From Candidatus Zixiibacteriota bacterium (GTDB lineage Bacteria > Zixibacteria > MSB-5A5 > GN15 > JAAZOE01), in contig JAGLON010000006.1 of NCBI GenBank assembly GCA_023138975.1, positions 106,999 to 170,998 on the forward strand: DNA of 64,000 nt. Direction: 5' to 3'. Position numbers and translations under genes: made by a program. Below, in pieces: positions 9,268-19,271 of this stretch (positions are counted from its first letter, which is position 1; each line of letters begins with the position of its first letter). The notes under the pieces are model-generated. The model made no database searches and had not been told where the DNA came from. It worked only from the letters and a program-made list of their open reading frames with translations.

Positions 9268-10188
9268 AGTGATGTTTATAATCTAAGAAACAGTCTGTCA
9301 AACCTCTTAATTCCCCTCCAAATAGCAAGTGTTTTCTTAAATTCACAAATATCAATATTTAACTGTAAATAGTAATAGGATGCATTGTATTCACTGGCAA
9401 ATTCTTAATACTTAAGTTTTAAGATGTAAGATTTTGTGGGCGGCCATGGCCCAAACTTGCACTTTCACTACCAATATACTACTAATCCCGGATACGGTCA
9501 CTTAATAAACGCCACAATTAAGGGATACCAATGAATTCAACCATTTCAAATAGGCGATATCTATCCTCTGAACCGTTAAGTCTTAATTCAAAAAAACAAA
9601 ACCCTAAAAATGAGCAAGCAAACCCAATTCGCTGTAATCTCTTGTCTTGTATGCGCATAGGTCATTTTTCGTGGAAATTAGCTTTAGAGACAATACGTTA
9701 ATATGAAAAACGCGAAGTACTCGTCGTAGACGGGTGAAGCCATTCTTAAGTGGAAAACGCCATGGTACTCGTCGCAGACGGGTGAACCCATTTTCAAACC
9801 TAACCCTTGTCATTCCCGAGAGCGAAGCGAGTCGGGAATCTTTAGAGCGCGTTGGAACTAAGTGACATATGCGATCTTAATCCCACATTTATGTGGGGCA
9901 GAACGAAGGTTGGTCAAGCTCACCACTGGATACCCGCGTGCGCGGGTATGACGGAAAGGTGCGAAGGGTGCTTCTAACAGGCAACGCCTGTGGAGCAGGT
10001 GAAGGCCGAAGGTCCTAATGCAAGTAGGGCCAAAGGCCTAAGCAGTACGGGTACAGAATTAATCTCATGAATAAAAAAGACGGGGCATCTACGCGACAGC
10101 TTACAACAGGCTCCGCCTTTGTTTTATGTGGTTTTTTTACAATCAGTCTCTGTATAATGCGACTACTTAACCGCGCGAGGAGGAAGTC
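9268..10188. other. Repeat-rich intergenic region
   Basis: No credible gene is seen in about 920 bases. The stretch 9610-9793 belongs to a repeat also found at 47397-47622. Dispersed palindromes of the GTCATTCCCG...CGGGAATC and GATACCCGCG...CGCGGGTATGAC kinds lie at about 9809-9843 and 9925-9955. Further short hairpins lie at about 9976-10050. A TATAAT at 10153-10158 and GAGGAGG before 10189 belong to the next gene. Confidence 0.65.
9705..9793. repeat. Tandem 48-base repeat within a dispersed element (R2 family)
   Basis: Two copies of a unit containing TACTCGTCG, AGACGGGTGAA and CCATT are spaced exactly 48 bases apart (TACTCGTCG begins at 9718 and 9766). A third, interrupted copy of the unit occurs at about 47517-47620. 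The wider shared block begins near GAGCAAGCAAACCCAATTC at 9610. Confidence 0.65.
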
Positions 10189-11073
10189 ATGGGAAAGATT
10201 CTGGTTGTCGGCGGGACCGGTATGCTTGGGCGCCCGGTGGTAGTTCATCTTCTGAGTAACGACCTTCCGGTCCGTATTTTCACAACCGATGAACCTCGAG
10301 CCCGAGATTTTTTCGGAGACCACACCGATTTTGCCGAGGGAGACGTCGGAGACATCGAGAGCCTCAAGCGGGCTATGGATGGATGCGAAGCGGTTTATAT
10401 CAACCTCAAGGGCGGGCCTAACGATGACGAATACACGCGGATAGAGCTTGAGGGGTCCAAAAATATATATACTGCGGCCAAACAAGCCGGAATTAGTAAA
10501 GTCGTCCAAATTAGCCACTCTCTGGCTGATAAAAGGCATTCACATTTTATTACCCAGCATGTAAAGTATGAAGCCGAACTTGATTTAATCTCATCCGGGT
10601 TGACCTATACAATCCTGAAACCCAGTTGGTTTTGTGAATCATTACCACTATTTATGAAAGATAGTAAGGCGGTATATGTTGGATCGGGGAAGACCTCATT
10701 TTATTTTCTGGCCGTGACTGATTACGCCAATATTGTATCACAATGTTTTATGTCGGACAAAGCCGACAATAAAATACTGACAATATTCGGCCCGGAGCCG
10801 ATGCCTCTCCCCGAAGCTCTGCGCCGATTTCTATCTACCTGTCACCCGAATATAACAATCGATCAACTGCCGCTCTGGCTGGCTAAGTTCTCGACTCTGT
10901 TTTCAAGCAATAAAATGCTCAAATCGGCAGTAAAACTAATGGGGTTTTTTGATAAGCACGGAGATGACGAGGTAGAGACATCTCCCGATGAGGCAAATAA
11001 GCTATTCGGCGCTCCGACAACGACGGTCGATGAATGGTCCCTGATTTACCGCAAGATAGTGAAAGGCATGTAG
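10189..11073 (+). CDS. NmrA-like NAD(P)-binding atypical SDR protein
   Basis: The 294-residue cytoplasmic protein starts MGKILVVGGTGMLGRPVVVH. This has the GGTGMLG dinucleotide-binding motif of atypical short-chain dehydrogenase / NmrA-type proteins, followed by a GDVGDIESLKRAMDGCEAVY acidic loop typical of the family. No signal peptide or membrane helix is seen. It has GAGGAGG before its ATG and is followed after 28 bases by a phospholipase-D-domain gene, so the two may be co-transcribed. The substrate is unknown; some relatives are redox sensors rather than enzymes. Confidence 0.82.
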   Translation: MGKILVVGGTGMLGRPVVVHLLSNDLPVRIFTTDEPRARDFFGDHTDFAEGDVGDIESLKRAMDGCEAVYINLKGGPNDDEYTRIELEGSKNIYTAAKQAGISKVVQISHSLADKRHSHFITQHVKYEAELDLISSGLTYTILKPSWFCESLPLFMKDSKAVYVGSGKTSFYFLAVTDYANIVSQCFMSDKADNKILTIFGPEPMPLPEALRRFLSTCHPNITIDQLPLWLAKFSTLFSSNKMLKSAVKLMGFFDKHGDDEVETSPDEANKLFGAPTTTVDEWSLIYRKIVKGM

Positions 11074-11101
11074 GTCGTATTTATCGGCTGAACAAACTCA
11101 G

Positions 11102-12181
11102 GTGAAACTCGAATTACTCATAGATTCCGATGCCTTCTGGAAAAAATTAAAACCGGAAATTCTCGCAGCCAAAAAGCGGGTCTATATCCAGACCCTTTCT
11201 TTTGAGGGTGATTCGGTTGGACTTGATCTATCCGAATCAATGATAAACTCAAAAGCTCCGGATAAACGGATAATTGTAGATAGCTATACCAGGCATATAA
11301 TAAACGACACATGGATATACTCGCCCCTTAGTTTATTCAAGGCTGAACTCAGGCAGGAAGTATCCGCGACCAAACAGATGATAGATCATTTAAACTCGAA
11401 CGGTGTTGAAGTTACTTTTGTCAATCCGTTCGGTTTTCTCTATTGCCATATCCCTCATCGCAATCACAAAAAAATTATAATCGTGGATGATTCCATTTGC
11501 TATATCGGGGGAATCAATTTCAGCGAACACAATTTTGCCTGGCATGATATGATGATGAGAGTCGAAAGTGACGAAGCCACCGAGTTTTTCGCCCGGGATT
11601 TCCAAATCTCTTGTAAACAGAAACATTTCAAAGGTCAGCTCGACCTTGATGACATAACGTTCATTTCCCTGGACGGCACCAACAATGAACAGCTTTACCG
11701 CCCGTTTATTGATATAATAAATCAAGCCTCGGACTCAATAATCGTTCACAGTCCCTATCTATGCCATCCATTCACGGAGTATTTGCATGAAGCGTCCGGG
11801 AGAAATGTTTCCGTGACAATTATTAGCCCCTCGATGAATAACAAGAAGACTCTCAAGGAGTTTATACAGTGGGAATCCAAGCGGAGCAAATTTACTCTGC
11901 AGATGTATGAACAGCGGATGCTGCACTTGAAGTCTATGCTTATCGATAACAAGTATCTTGTGATTGGGTCGTGCAATTTTGATTATTTCAGCTATGCGTT
12001 TGAGCAGGAGATTATAGCGATAATTACCAATGATGAAATTATCGAAGACTTTAAGAAGCGCGTTATTGAATATGATTTATCTCAATCAACCCTTGATTCA
12101 GGAACAATCTCAAATTGGCGGGGGAGACGCCGGGATATTGAAATGCGCCTGGTCAGTAAACTGATGCATCTTTTTAACTGA
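11102..12181 (+). CDS. Phospholipase D-like protein with two HKD motifs (cardiolipin synthase-like)
   Basis: Two complete HxK(x)4D motifs are present: H122-K124-D129 in HKKIIIVDDSICYIGGINF and H275-K277-D282 in HLKSMLIDNKYLVIGSCNFD. These make one composite active site in the PLD superfamily. At 359 residues it matches short cardiolipin synthase/phosphatidyltransferase-like proteins but lacks an N-terminal membrane segment. The start is GTG at 11102 with only a weak ribosome-binding site, so it may depend on coupling to the upstream NmrA-like gene. A bidirectional terminator follows. The lipid role is inferred from the family. Confidence 0.85.
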   Translation: MKLELLIDSDAFWKKLKPEILAAKKRVYIQTLSFEGDSVGLDLSESMINSKAPDKRIIVDSYTRHIINDTWIYSPLSLFKAELRQEVSATKQMIDHLNSNGVEVTFVNPFGFLYCHIPHRNHKKIIIVDDSICYIGGINFSEHNFAWHDMMMRVESDEATEFFARDFQISCKQKHFKGQLDLDDITFISLDGTNNEQLYRPFIDIINQASDSIIVHSPYLCHPFTEYLHEASGRNVSVTIISPSMNNKKTLKEFIQWESKRSKFTLQMYEQRMLHLKSMLIDNKYLVIGSCNFDYFSYAFEQEIIAIITNDEIIEDFKKRVIEYDLSQSTLDSGTISNWRGRRRDIEMRLVSKLMHLFN

Positions 12182-12204
12182 TAGAATAACACTATCGAGA
12201 TATG

Positions 12205-12240
12205 AAAAAAGGACGCTCCCCAATAGGCGCGTCCTTTTTT
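12205..12240. terminator. Bidirectional intrinsic terminator
   Basis: A perfect 12-base stem (12205-12216 with 12229-12240) starts with six A and ends with six T, so it works on both strands. It separates the plus-strand PLD gene from the minus-strand chemoreceptor gene. Confidence 0.92.
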
Positions 12241-12261
12241 ATTCTCGCTTTAACGATATCT

Positions 12262-14355
12262 CTACGCGTTTATCTTAAACCGCTCAACGATCTCTTTTAG
12301 TCCTTCAGCCTGCTTGTTTAAATCCTCTGCAGCAGATGCTGATTGAGCGGCACCTGACGCTGTTTGCTGACTGACAGTAGCGATTTCAACCATATTCCTT
12401 GAAATCTGCTCGGCGGCAGCGGATTGCTCACCGGAAGCGGTCGCAATCTGAGCTATCATTTCCATGACTCTGGCTGATATAGAATTAATTTCATTCAAAC
12501 TATTACCAGCCTCATCGGCTTTTCCTTTGCCTTCTTCAACTAACTTACCGGCATCTTCCATTGACTCAACGGCACGGGCTGAATCTTCCTGAATGCCTTT
12601 TATCATTTCCGTTATTTCGCCGGTTGCCTTCCCGGTTCTCTCGGCCAGTTTTCTGACTTCATCAGCTACAACAGCAAAACCCCGGCCTTGTTCACCAGCA
12701 CGGGCTGCTTCAATGGCAGCGTTTAAGGCCAACAGATTGGTTTGATCGGCAATATCGTCAATGACGCTTATAATCTCACCAATTTTATCCGAAGCTGACG
12801 CAAGCTCGTTGACTATCATTGATGAATCCGCGGCCGAATCCGCGATCATCAACATACCTTTAATGGTGGCACCAACGATAGTCTGTCCACTAGCGGCAGT
12901 TGTAGAGGCGTTTTCAGCCAACTCTCTGGCATCATTGGCATGAGTAGACGATTCTACAATGGTTGCGGTCATCTCTTCAATGGCAGCCGATATTTGAGTT
13001 GCCATTTCCGTTTGACCCCGCGCCCCTTTTGCCATTTCATCGGATGATGAACTGATTTCGGTTGCGGCGGTTACCACTGAATTAGCATTCTTTGAAATAT
13101 GCCCGACAATATCAGTCAAATTGGAGACCATAGTCTTAAATGAGTTACCAAGTGCGTCAGATTCACTCCGGGGAGTAATGCTTACCGTCAAATTATTGTC
13201 GGCAATATCTTTAGCAGCCTCAGCCAGGGAATTCATATACATGATTAGCTTGTTAAATGATTTCCCTAATTGACCTACTTCATCGTTTGACTTGATATTG
13301 ATATCATGGTCTATATCACCCATCGCTATTTCTTCAGCGATTTGTCCAATTTGAGAAATACGGGCTGAAATACTGCGGGCAACATAATAACTGGCGCCTA
13401 ACGCTATCATAGTACCCAAAATAGCCCAAATGACAATTTTCAGAACCATGCTGTTGATATTCTGGGTGACAGCCGATTCATCTATAGCGGTAATCAATAT
13501 CGGGGATTCAGCCTCAGCCGAGGATATAGACGGTGCTTCAATGACATTCATGCCCGATAACATCTGCATGCCATCAATATCCACTTCACCAACCACATTA
13601 TTTTGGGCGGTATTACTCCAAGCCACAAGCAGATTAGTTTTATTTTCCGGAAAATCCGCTTTGTCGAAACTGGTATGTATAGGAACATTTCCCGATTTTT
13701 GGAAAGCAAACATAACGCGAGTTTCTTTTAAACCTATTTCTCCCAAATTGCTTGCGCAGTTTTCAACCTCGCCTATAACCCTATTCCAATCAGTATAAGC
13801 AATATAAGCTCCGTTTTGCTTATTGTCGGAAGAAACGGCAGGGTGATAAAAAACATAGCTTTCTATTAAGCCGTTATTTATTTGCGGCATTAGTTTGCTT
13901 TCCAAAAACACAACCGCATCACTCTTGTTGTGACGAAGTTGATCGAAATCCGAAAGCATTTGCCCCTTAAGTCCGGCGACCGAGCCTCCCAACCCTTTCG
14001 CACCAGCTATCTCGATAATCCTCCCGTTATTATCAATTAGCATCATTGTCGCGAAACCATTGGAGTTGCTAAGGCGTTTTACAAATTCATTGTGAAATTC
14101 ACTGGTCGTTTCAAACTCTATTGCCAGGCCATAAACATCATCTTTTATCCAGTTTTTAAATTCACCGGATTGAGATTGAAACAAGTCAGAGAGTTCACTG
14201 GTGTACTGTTTTCCTGATAGCTCTATTATGCTATCCGTGCTTTCAATAAACTGAGCTGTACTGAAGTTGTAAAAACTATATATGACTGCTACCACAACTA
14301 GAAACGCAAGGATTCCGGTTGAAAGAATCTGGTTGCGGATATTCCATTTGAACAT
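12262..14355 (-). CDS. Methyl-accepting chemotaxis protein with periplasmic Cache-like sensor
   Basis: This is a 697-residue membrane chemoreceptor. The first membrane helix is at about 12-28, with a periplasmic sensor of roughly 275 residues that looks Cache-type. The second helix (about 303-323) leads into a HAMP domain (about 325-378). The cytoplasmic signalling hairpin carries the invariant tip [20 protein letters not shown] and the following [18 protein letters not shown]. It should bind CheW/CheA, but no che genes are in the window. A good AGGAGA site precedes the ATG. The next genes upstream encode an orphan solute-binding protein and a porin, so the ligand may be shared. Confidence 0.93.
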   Translation of the reverse strand: MFKWNIRNQILSTGILAFLVVVAVIYSFYNFSTAQFIESTDSIIELSGKQYTSELSDLFQSQSGEFKNWIKDDVYGLAIEFETTSEFHNEFVKRLSNSNGFATMMLIDNNGRIIEIAGAKGLGGSVAGLKGQMLSDFDQLRHNKSDAVVFLESKLMPQINNGLIESYVFYHPAVSSDNKQNGAYIAYTDWNRVIGEVENCASNLGEIGLKETRVMFAFQKSGNVPIHTSFDKADFPENKTNLLVAWSNTAQNNVVGEVDIDGMQMLSGMNVIEAPSISSAEAESPILITAIDESAVTQNINSMVLKIVIWAILGTMIALGASYYVARSISARISQIGQIAEEIAMGDIDHDINIKSNDEVGQLGKSFNKLIMYMNSLAEAAKDIADNNLTVSITPRSESDALGNSFKTMVSNLTDIVGHISKNANSVVTAATEISSSSDEMAKGARGQTEMATQISAAIEEMTATIVESSTHANDARELAENASTTAASGQTIVGATIKGMLMIADSAADSSMIVNELASASDKIGEIISVIDDIADQTNLLALNAAIEAARAGEQGRGFAVVADEVRKLAERTGKATGEITEMIKGIQEDSARAVESMEDAGKLVEEGKGKADEAGNSLNEINSISARVMEMIAQIATASGEQSAAAEQISRNMVEIATVSQQTASGAAQSASAAEDLNKQAEGLKEIVERFKINA

Positions 14356-14465
14356 CGTCGTCTCCTTAATAATGAAGCCATGCTTTTCTATCGCTCCATT
14401 ACAGAATATACACGAATTAATTCCGACCGGATAAAACCGGCCGGAATTTAAACTCAGGTATTCAT

Positions 14466-15734
14466 TTAGTTAGCTTCAACCAGATCTTCTAACTTGACAG
14501 GTTTGTTATTCGCCAGGCGAACAGCATCCCATTCAGCTTTGGTACGAACGGCTGATTTGCCATCAATGCTGCTGAGAATCTCAAAATAGTCAAGATGGAA
14601 CTTGTCTTTGAGAACATCAATATTGGCTTTACACTGAACCGCGTAAACGGTTTGAACCGACTGATGATCAAAGTTGCGCCACGTCTGTTTATCCTTGAGA
14701 AGCTCGTACGAATGCCCTTCAAGAGCCATCACAATTTTAGTGCCATTAAATGATTTGGCCCGCTCGACCGCGTTCTTATACTCATACATAATAGTATAAG
14801 CCGACGCTCCTGAAGTGCTCGGATAACGATTGTATTTGGCCGCATAATCTTCAACAAACTTCTGACCACGCGGGTAGTTGTATTTATAAGGAACCTGCCA
14901 GCACCAAGGCAATGCGCCTATGACACCTTCCATTACTTTTGAACCGCCGCCTTCAGCCATACCTAAAGTCAGATTAGGTACAATTATCTGGCAACTATTC
15001 TTGAGTCCCATGGTCGTCGCTTGACGAATGGCGTTGGACATATCCTTACCAAAAAGAACCAGCACCAGAACATCGGGCTTAACCATCTTGGCCAAACTCA
15101 ACTGCTTATTGAAGTCGGTCGTGCCCATTGGTGTAAGAACGCCCTTATGTGTTGAGACATCCTCAGTCCCGGTAATTTTACGAACCGATTCTTCTGTGGA
15201 CCATCCCCAGGTATAATCGGCGGTAATGTACATATATTTCTTACCGGCATAGTTTTCTTTTAAAAATCCGCCGATAGCCTTGGCGGCCATCCAGGCATTG
15301 TAGCACTCTCTAAATGAAAAGCGATGAGCGCTTTTGCCGGTTGTAGCTGTTGAATAAGTCAAAGTCCCGAAAAAAGGAATGCCTTTTTCCTGGCAGATAT
15401 CTCCGGCGGCAATAGCTACCGCACTTGAGGAACCGCCAAAGACCATTTTCACATTATTGGTTTCAATCAAATCGGTGACATTTTGGCGGGTGATATCGGG
15501 TTTGGATTTACTGTCTTTCCAAACTATCTCAACCTGGTTTCCCATAATACCACCAGAGGCGTTGATTTCATCAACAGCCATCTGTGCGGCTTGGAACTGG
15601 TCCTGACCCTGAACGCTGTAAGGGCCTGTCTTTGGGTAATTTAGACCAATCTTTACTGTTTCACCACAATAAGCTGTCGCGGCCAAGAAGAGACCAATCA
15701 AAAGCACTGCTAGAATACTTTTTCTGTTAAACAT
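14466..15734 (-). CDS. ABC-type amino-acid/urea solute-binding protein (type 1 periplasmic fold)
   Basis: This is a periplasmic substrate-binding protein of the branched-chain amino acid/urea/amide class. A signal peptide ([20 protein letters not shown]) is followed by [20 protein letters not shown] and the conserved [21 protein letters not shown] take the ATG at 15734, which has AAGGAGG at the right distance; an in-frame ATG at 15764 lacks one. Length is 422 residues, slightly long for the family. It sits 29 bases after a porin gene on the same strand. No permease or ATPase genes lie nearby, so it either serves a distant transporter or presents ligand to the adjacent chemoreceptor. Confidence 0.88.
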   Translation of the reverse strand: MFNRKSILAVLLIGLFLAATAYCGETVKIGLNYPKTGPYSVQGQDQFQAAQMAVDEINASGGIMGNQVEIVWKDSKSKPDITRQNVTDLIETNNVKMVFGGSSSAVAIAAGDICQEKGIPFFGTLTYSTATTGKSAHRFSFRECYNAWMAAKAIGGFLKENYAGKKYMYITADYTWGWSTEESVRKITGTEDVSTHKGVLTPMGTTDFNKQLSLAKMVKPDVLVLVLFGKDMSNAIRQATTMGLKNSCQIIVPNLTLGMAEGGGSKVMEGVIGALPWCWQVPYKYNYPRGQKFVEDYAAKYNRYPSTSGASAYTIMYEYKNAVERAKSFNGTKIVMALEGHSYELLKDKQTWRNFDHQSVQTVYAVQCKANIDVLKDKFHLDYFEILSSIDGKSAVRTKAEWDAVRLANNKPVKLEDLVEAN

Positions 15735-15763
15735 TCGCACTTCCTCCTTAAAAAGATACCTCA

Positions 15764-16948
15764 TTAGAAATTCAGGATAAATGAGGTTTGCACGCGCAAG
15801 TTACTTGCGGCTTCACCATCTTTATATTGTGTTTCCCAGGATGAAACTTCTAATCCCAGAGTAACATATGAAACGATAGCATATTTTACATTGCCAAACA
15901 CACAGCGATTCTGGCTGCGAGCTCCGCTACCGATATCTTCATTTTTGACCTTATCAACACCAGCACCAGTTGTAAATTTCACATTTTTAGATGCTTTGAA
16001 CCACATTGAGCCATAGCCGCCAGTTGAGTTGACGCCTTCAATGGTGCTTCCGTTGAGAATGGCACCGAAGTATGAACTAAGATTGGAACCAGTATAGAAT
16101 TCGCCGTTGAATCCAAAGCCGGAACTATGGTTGAACTGGAGGAATCCATTGGCCGCCCAGCTTTCGTAGGTCTCGTAGTTGCCCAAATTAGTTTCGGCTC
16201 TCAACTGACCCCATAAACCTGAAAATCCTGCCCGTACGGCAGTACCGGTGGCAGATTTGTGCTGAACATCAAAACGCCCCTGGAAGGAAGGTATGGCAGC
16301 ATCAGTACCGTCATCCGAGCCTTCGCTACCTTCACCAGTAGCCAGTGAAAAAGTAGGAGTTAAATCGGTTCCGATGGTACGGAATAAACCGCCGGACATT
16401 ATGACCTTAGTATTATCTCCGGCAGGAGCGGTATAAAACAGGGATATCTGCGGGCGCCGATAGCCAAAGTTTCCGCAACCCCAAAGGACCGGATAATTAA
16501 GGGTAGAGGCATTCAGGGGCGAGATCAAATCCCAGCTCTGGCCAGCCAATAATTTCATATTACCTTTTTCGAGAGTAAAATAAGCATGACGCAATTGCAG
16601 CATAGCCTTATTTTGGGCTACTGTCGCACCGGAAACTCCACCATATAAATCAAATTCGAGTTTTCCGTTGACCTTATACTCACCATAACCGGTACCGGTT
16701 GCTTTTAGTCCAAGACGGGTTTGATTTGCGGTCATATTAAATTGAGCATCGTCTTTGTCAAGTGACTGTGGCTTTACCCAAAGAGCGAAATTTCCATGAC
16801 TTGTTAAATTCTGGTCATAGGCCCCATCGAGTTTAAAATAACCATACCACTGTACATCAAAATCAGGTTTATCACCGGCCAATGCGCTCACAGAGAAACT
16901 CGCGAGCAGTATAACCGCCATAATTCCAAATAGATGTAATCGTTTCAT
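15764..16948 (-). CDS. Outer-membrane porin-like beta-barrel (possibly DcaP-like)
   Basis: The 394-residue protein has a clear signal peptide ending ALA and then many amphipathic beta strands. The first segment, DVQWYGYFKLDGAYDQNLTS, and the later QTRLGLKATG, FDLYGGVSG and LRHAYFTLEKGNMKLLAGQSWDLISP read like DcaP-type trimeric porins. The C-terminus ends in phenylalanine (QTSFILNF), the usual BAM-recognition ending. GGAAAGGAAG precedes the ATG. It is first in a two-gene unit with the solute-binding protein, which suggests uptake of the same small molecule. Confidence 0.8.
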   Translation of the reverse strand: MKRLHLFGIMAVILLASFSVSALAGDKPDFDVQWYGYFKLDGAYDQNLTSHGNFALWVKPQSLDKDDAQFNMTANQTRLGLKATGTGYGEYKVNGKLEFDLYGGVSGATVAQNKAMLQLRHAYFTLEKGNMKLLAGQSWDLISPLNASTLNYPVLWGCGNFGYRRPQISLFYTAPAGDNTKVIMSGGLFRTIGTDLTPTFSLATGEGSEGSDDGTDAAIPSFQGRFDVQHKSATGTAVRAGFSGLWGQLRAETNLGNYETYESWAANGFLQFNHSSGFGFNGEFYTGSNLSSYFGAILNGSTIEGVNSTGGYGSMWFKASKNVKFTTGAGVDKVKNEDIGSGARSQNRCVFGNVKYAIVSYVTLGLEVSSWETQYKDGEAASNLRVQTSFILNF

Positions 16949-17252
16949 AGCAACTTCCTTTCCTTCACCGACAACGTATGAATTGGTGCTCTTTTACCAT
17001 GCCAAGTCAAATATCACACGCTGAAAATTCGGTAGTTAGTAAATCTATTCCCCATTTATTCTTCTTAGTTTTTACCGAAATTAAAAAACACAACAACTGT
17101 TCATTTGTTTATTATTCGGTATCAAAAGAAATTACTTGACCCAATTGGTCAAAAGTTGCACAGTTATGCAAGTGACCAATGTTATTACGTAACAACGGTT
17201 TTGATGTTTTCTTTTTCACTTAACTAAGTATGAATAATGGTCTAAATGCTCT
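16949..17252. promoter_or_regulatory. Divergent control region with operator-like dyads
   Basis: This 304-base gap separates the divergent porin and DpaL-like genes. TTGACC (17136-17141) and GGTCAA (17147-17152) form a dyad. ATTGGTCA (17144-17151) is repeated inverted as TGACCAAT (17173-17180). GTTATTACGTAAC lies at 17181-17193. These look like binding sites for a dimeric regulator, but I cannot name it. No gene is present. Confidence 0.4.
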
Positions 17253-18173
17253 ATGAACATGTTCGAAATTAATAGATTTAAAAACCCGGATTATGACATA
17301 CTTCCCGATAAATACGACCCGTTTTTTTGTAATGATATTTCAACTTTTCATAATTCTTTGCCAGGTTATTCTATCACGCCGCTCTTCTACCGGCAAAGGC
17401 TTGCGCAGCAACTTGGATTACGGACTCTATATATTAAGGATGAATCTGCACGTTTAGGTCTTAAAGCATTTAAATGTTTAGGCGCCTCGTACGCCATCTT
17501 TCGTCATCTGGCTGACAATGGACTGGTAGATAGAACACAATACTATTCCCGAGAAAACCGCCCTCCTTCGGGAAGTATTACATTTTGTACCGCAACCGAC
17601 GGAAATCATGGCCGGGCTGTAGCCTGGATGGCCAAACAGTACGGCCAAAAGGCGGTTATTTTCATGCCGGAGGCGACTGTTCCGGATCGAATAAAAAATA
17701 TTGAAAATGAAGGAGCCGAAGTCAGGATTGTTAAAGGGAGCTATGATGAGACCGTCCAAGTCGCGGATGAACGGGCCCGGGCTAATAACTGGGAATTAAT
17801 AGCTGATACTGCCTATGGTGATTATACAAAAATCCCAAACAATATCATGGCCGGGTTAAATTGCGGTTCTCCCTCAATCACAGCCTGGCCAATTCTAAAA
17901 AACACTCTCGACCTGTTTATCGCTATCTCTGATGAGTATGCCAAAGACGCCATGAAACTTTATTATTACCCTGAAGGAGGCGATGCTCGTATTATCTCCG
18001 GGGAATCCGGTGCCGCCGGTTTGGCTGGGTTGTTGGCTCTTCTTCGAGCTCCCGATTTGAAAGATGCGCGCGATTACCTGCAAATCAACGGCTCGACTCG
18101 TATATTAGTTATAAGTACCGAAGGTAATACCGATCCAGACAGCTTTAGACGTATAGTACTATCGGATGGTTAA
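17253..18173 (+). CDS. Diaminopropionate ammonia-lyase-like protein with an internal in-frame deletion
   Basis: The PLP enzyme DpaL degrades 2,3-diaminopropionate to pyruvate and ammonia and is usually about 400 residues. Here there are 306. The N-terminal part aligns well, with the PLP lysine K74 in GLKAFKCLGASYAI, the TDGNHGRAVAW block and DYTKIPNNIM. It then jumps at residues 198-201 from the first IM-G motif straight to LNCGSPSITAWPIL, which in full-length proteins follows a second IMAGL motif about 90 residues later. The lost part includes the glycine-rich QAGVG loop that holds the PLP phosphate. The C-terminal ISGESGAAGL and ISTEGNTD blocks remain. It is probably inactive or altered, despite the open frame. 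Confidence 0.82.
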   Translation: MNMFEINRFKNPDYDILPDKYDPFFCNDISTFHNSLPGYSITPLFYRQRLAQQLGLRTLYIKDESARLGLKAFKCLGASYAIFRHLADNGLVDRTQYYSRENRPPSGSITFCTATDGNHGRAVAWMAKQYGQKAVIFMPEATVPDRIKNIENEGAEVRIVKGSYDETVQVADERARANNWELIADTAYGDYTKIPNNIMAGLNCGSPSITAWPILKNTLDLFIAISDEYAKDAMKLYYYPEGGDARIISGESGAAGLAGLLALLRAPDLKDARDYLQINGSTRILVISTEGNTDPDSFRRIVLSDG

Positions 18174-18276
18174 ATTGAGATTAGATTCAACTTTTTTTTA
18201 AATGTTTCATTTCATATAATTGAATAAACGGCTGAGGCCGTACAATTCTGTGGAAACACTAATAAAGCCAACTTAC

Positions 18277-19239
18277 ATGAATGAGCTTGAAACATTGCAA
18301 AAACGTATTGAGGAATTGACTTCCTGGCCAATTGTTCATCTTCCTAAAATCATCACGAATACTTCCGAACCGATGAAAATCTTGCGGGGACAGGTGTTGC
18401 GCCTTGACGGCAGAGATTTTGTTATTGAAGGTAATCAGTACGAAACACGGTTCGGAATTGCCGATCAGCCCAAGTACTGGGTTTTCAGTGCCATAGAACT
18501 TGAAACAGGCAAAAAGAAAATTATCAAAACAGTTTTTCATGAGGATTTCAACGTACATATCGGAGTCTTCAAAATTCATTGTTATCGCAGCCCGGAGAAA
18601 GAAGCCGATGTTCTTGAGTTGGTCAAAGGTGACCGGCGTTTCATGCAGGGCTATACAATTCTTGATGAATTTGACAACAACACCCGCGTCATCGATTTTA
18701 TCCGAGGTAAAACTATCTTCCAGCATATTTACTCAATCGATAAAAGCCACCGGGAATATTTTACTGAAGACTTGCCTGATATTTTGTATAATCTAATAGG
18801 CACAATGGAAGCCATCCAGCATTTGCATGAAAACAACCTTTGTCATGGAGATATCCGCAACGATCATATAATTATTGAGCGTGATACCGGCAAGTACCGA
18901 TGGATTGATTTTGATTTAAAACAGCACGTTGCTGACTTCGATGTCTGGAGTATGGGAAACATTCTCAATTATGCTGTCGGCAAGGGAATAAACTCGTTCA
19001 AGTTGATTATGCGCAGTGATGACTTTACCGATTCGGTAAAGTCAACTTTAGAAGCGGATGATGCCTCGGCCTTTTATGAATATCGCATTATGAATCTGAA
19101 AAAACTGTACCCATATATACCGGACAGTCTCTCGGATATCCTGATGCATTTCGCGGTACGCCCGAGAGGAACTTATTCAACAATAAAACAACTTCTGGAT
19201 GATTATCGCGTGATGCTGAATAAAGATTTCCCTCGTTAG
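18277..19239 (+). CDS. Protein kinase-like protein (HGDIRNDH catalytic loop)
   Basis: The predicted 320-residue soluble protein has a degenerate N-lobe and a clear kinase-like C-lobe. The catalytic loop is HGDIRNDH (H190, D192), the metal site is D211-F-D in WIDFD, and helix F reads DFDVWSMGNIL. These point to a protein- or small-molecule-kinase fold with a DFD in place of DFG. I chose the ATG at 18277; in-frame GTG (18250) and TTG (18220) starts are possible, and none has a strong ribosome-binding site. It lies between the deleted dpaL and a histidine kinase on the same strand, 32 bases before the latter, so a shared signalling role is plausible. Confidence 0.68.
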   Translation: MNELETLQKRIEELTSWPIVHLPKIITNTSEPMKILRGQVLRLDGRDFVIEGNQYETRFGIADQPKYWVFSAIELETGKKKIIKTVFHEDFNVHIGVFKIHCYRSPEKEADVLELVKGDRRFMQGYTILDEFDNNTRVIDFIRGKTIFQHIYSIDKSHREYFTEDLPDILYNLIGTMEAIQHLHENNLCHGDIRNDHIIIERDTGKYRWIDFDLKQHVADFDVWSMGNILNYAVGKGINSFKLIMRSDDFTDSVKSTLEADDASAFYEYRIMNLKKLYPYIPDSLSDILMHFAVRPRGTYSTIKQLLDDYRVMLNKDFPR

Positions 19240-19271
19240 AGAAAAAGGATAACGCTAAAAGGAACGGTCGG

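Noticed and set aside
9604-9813. 69-codon minus-strand ORF with repeated NGFTRLRRV
   Set aside because: The protein repeat only reflects the 48-base DNA repeat; the related block at 47397 does not keep the frame.
10015-10539. 174-codon minus-strand ORF
   Set aside because: It runs antisense through the start of the well-supported NmrA-like gene and into repeat DNA; it is a shadow frame.
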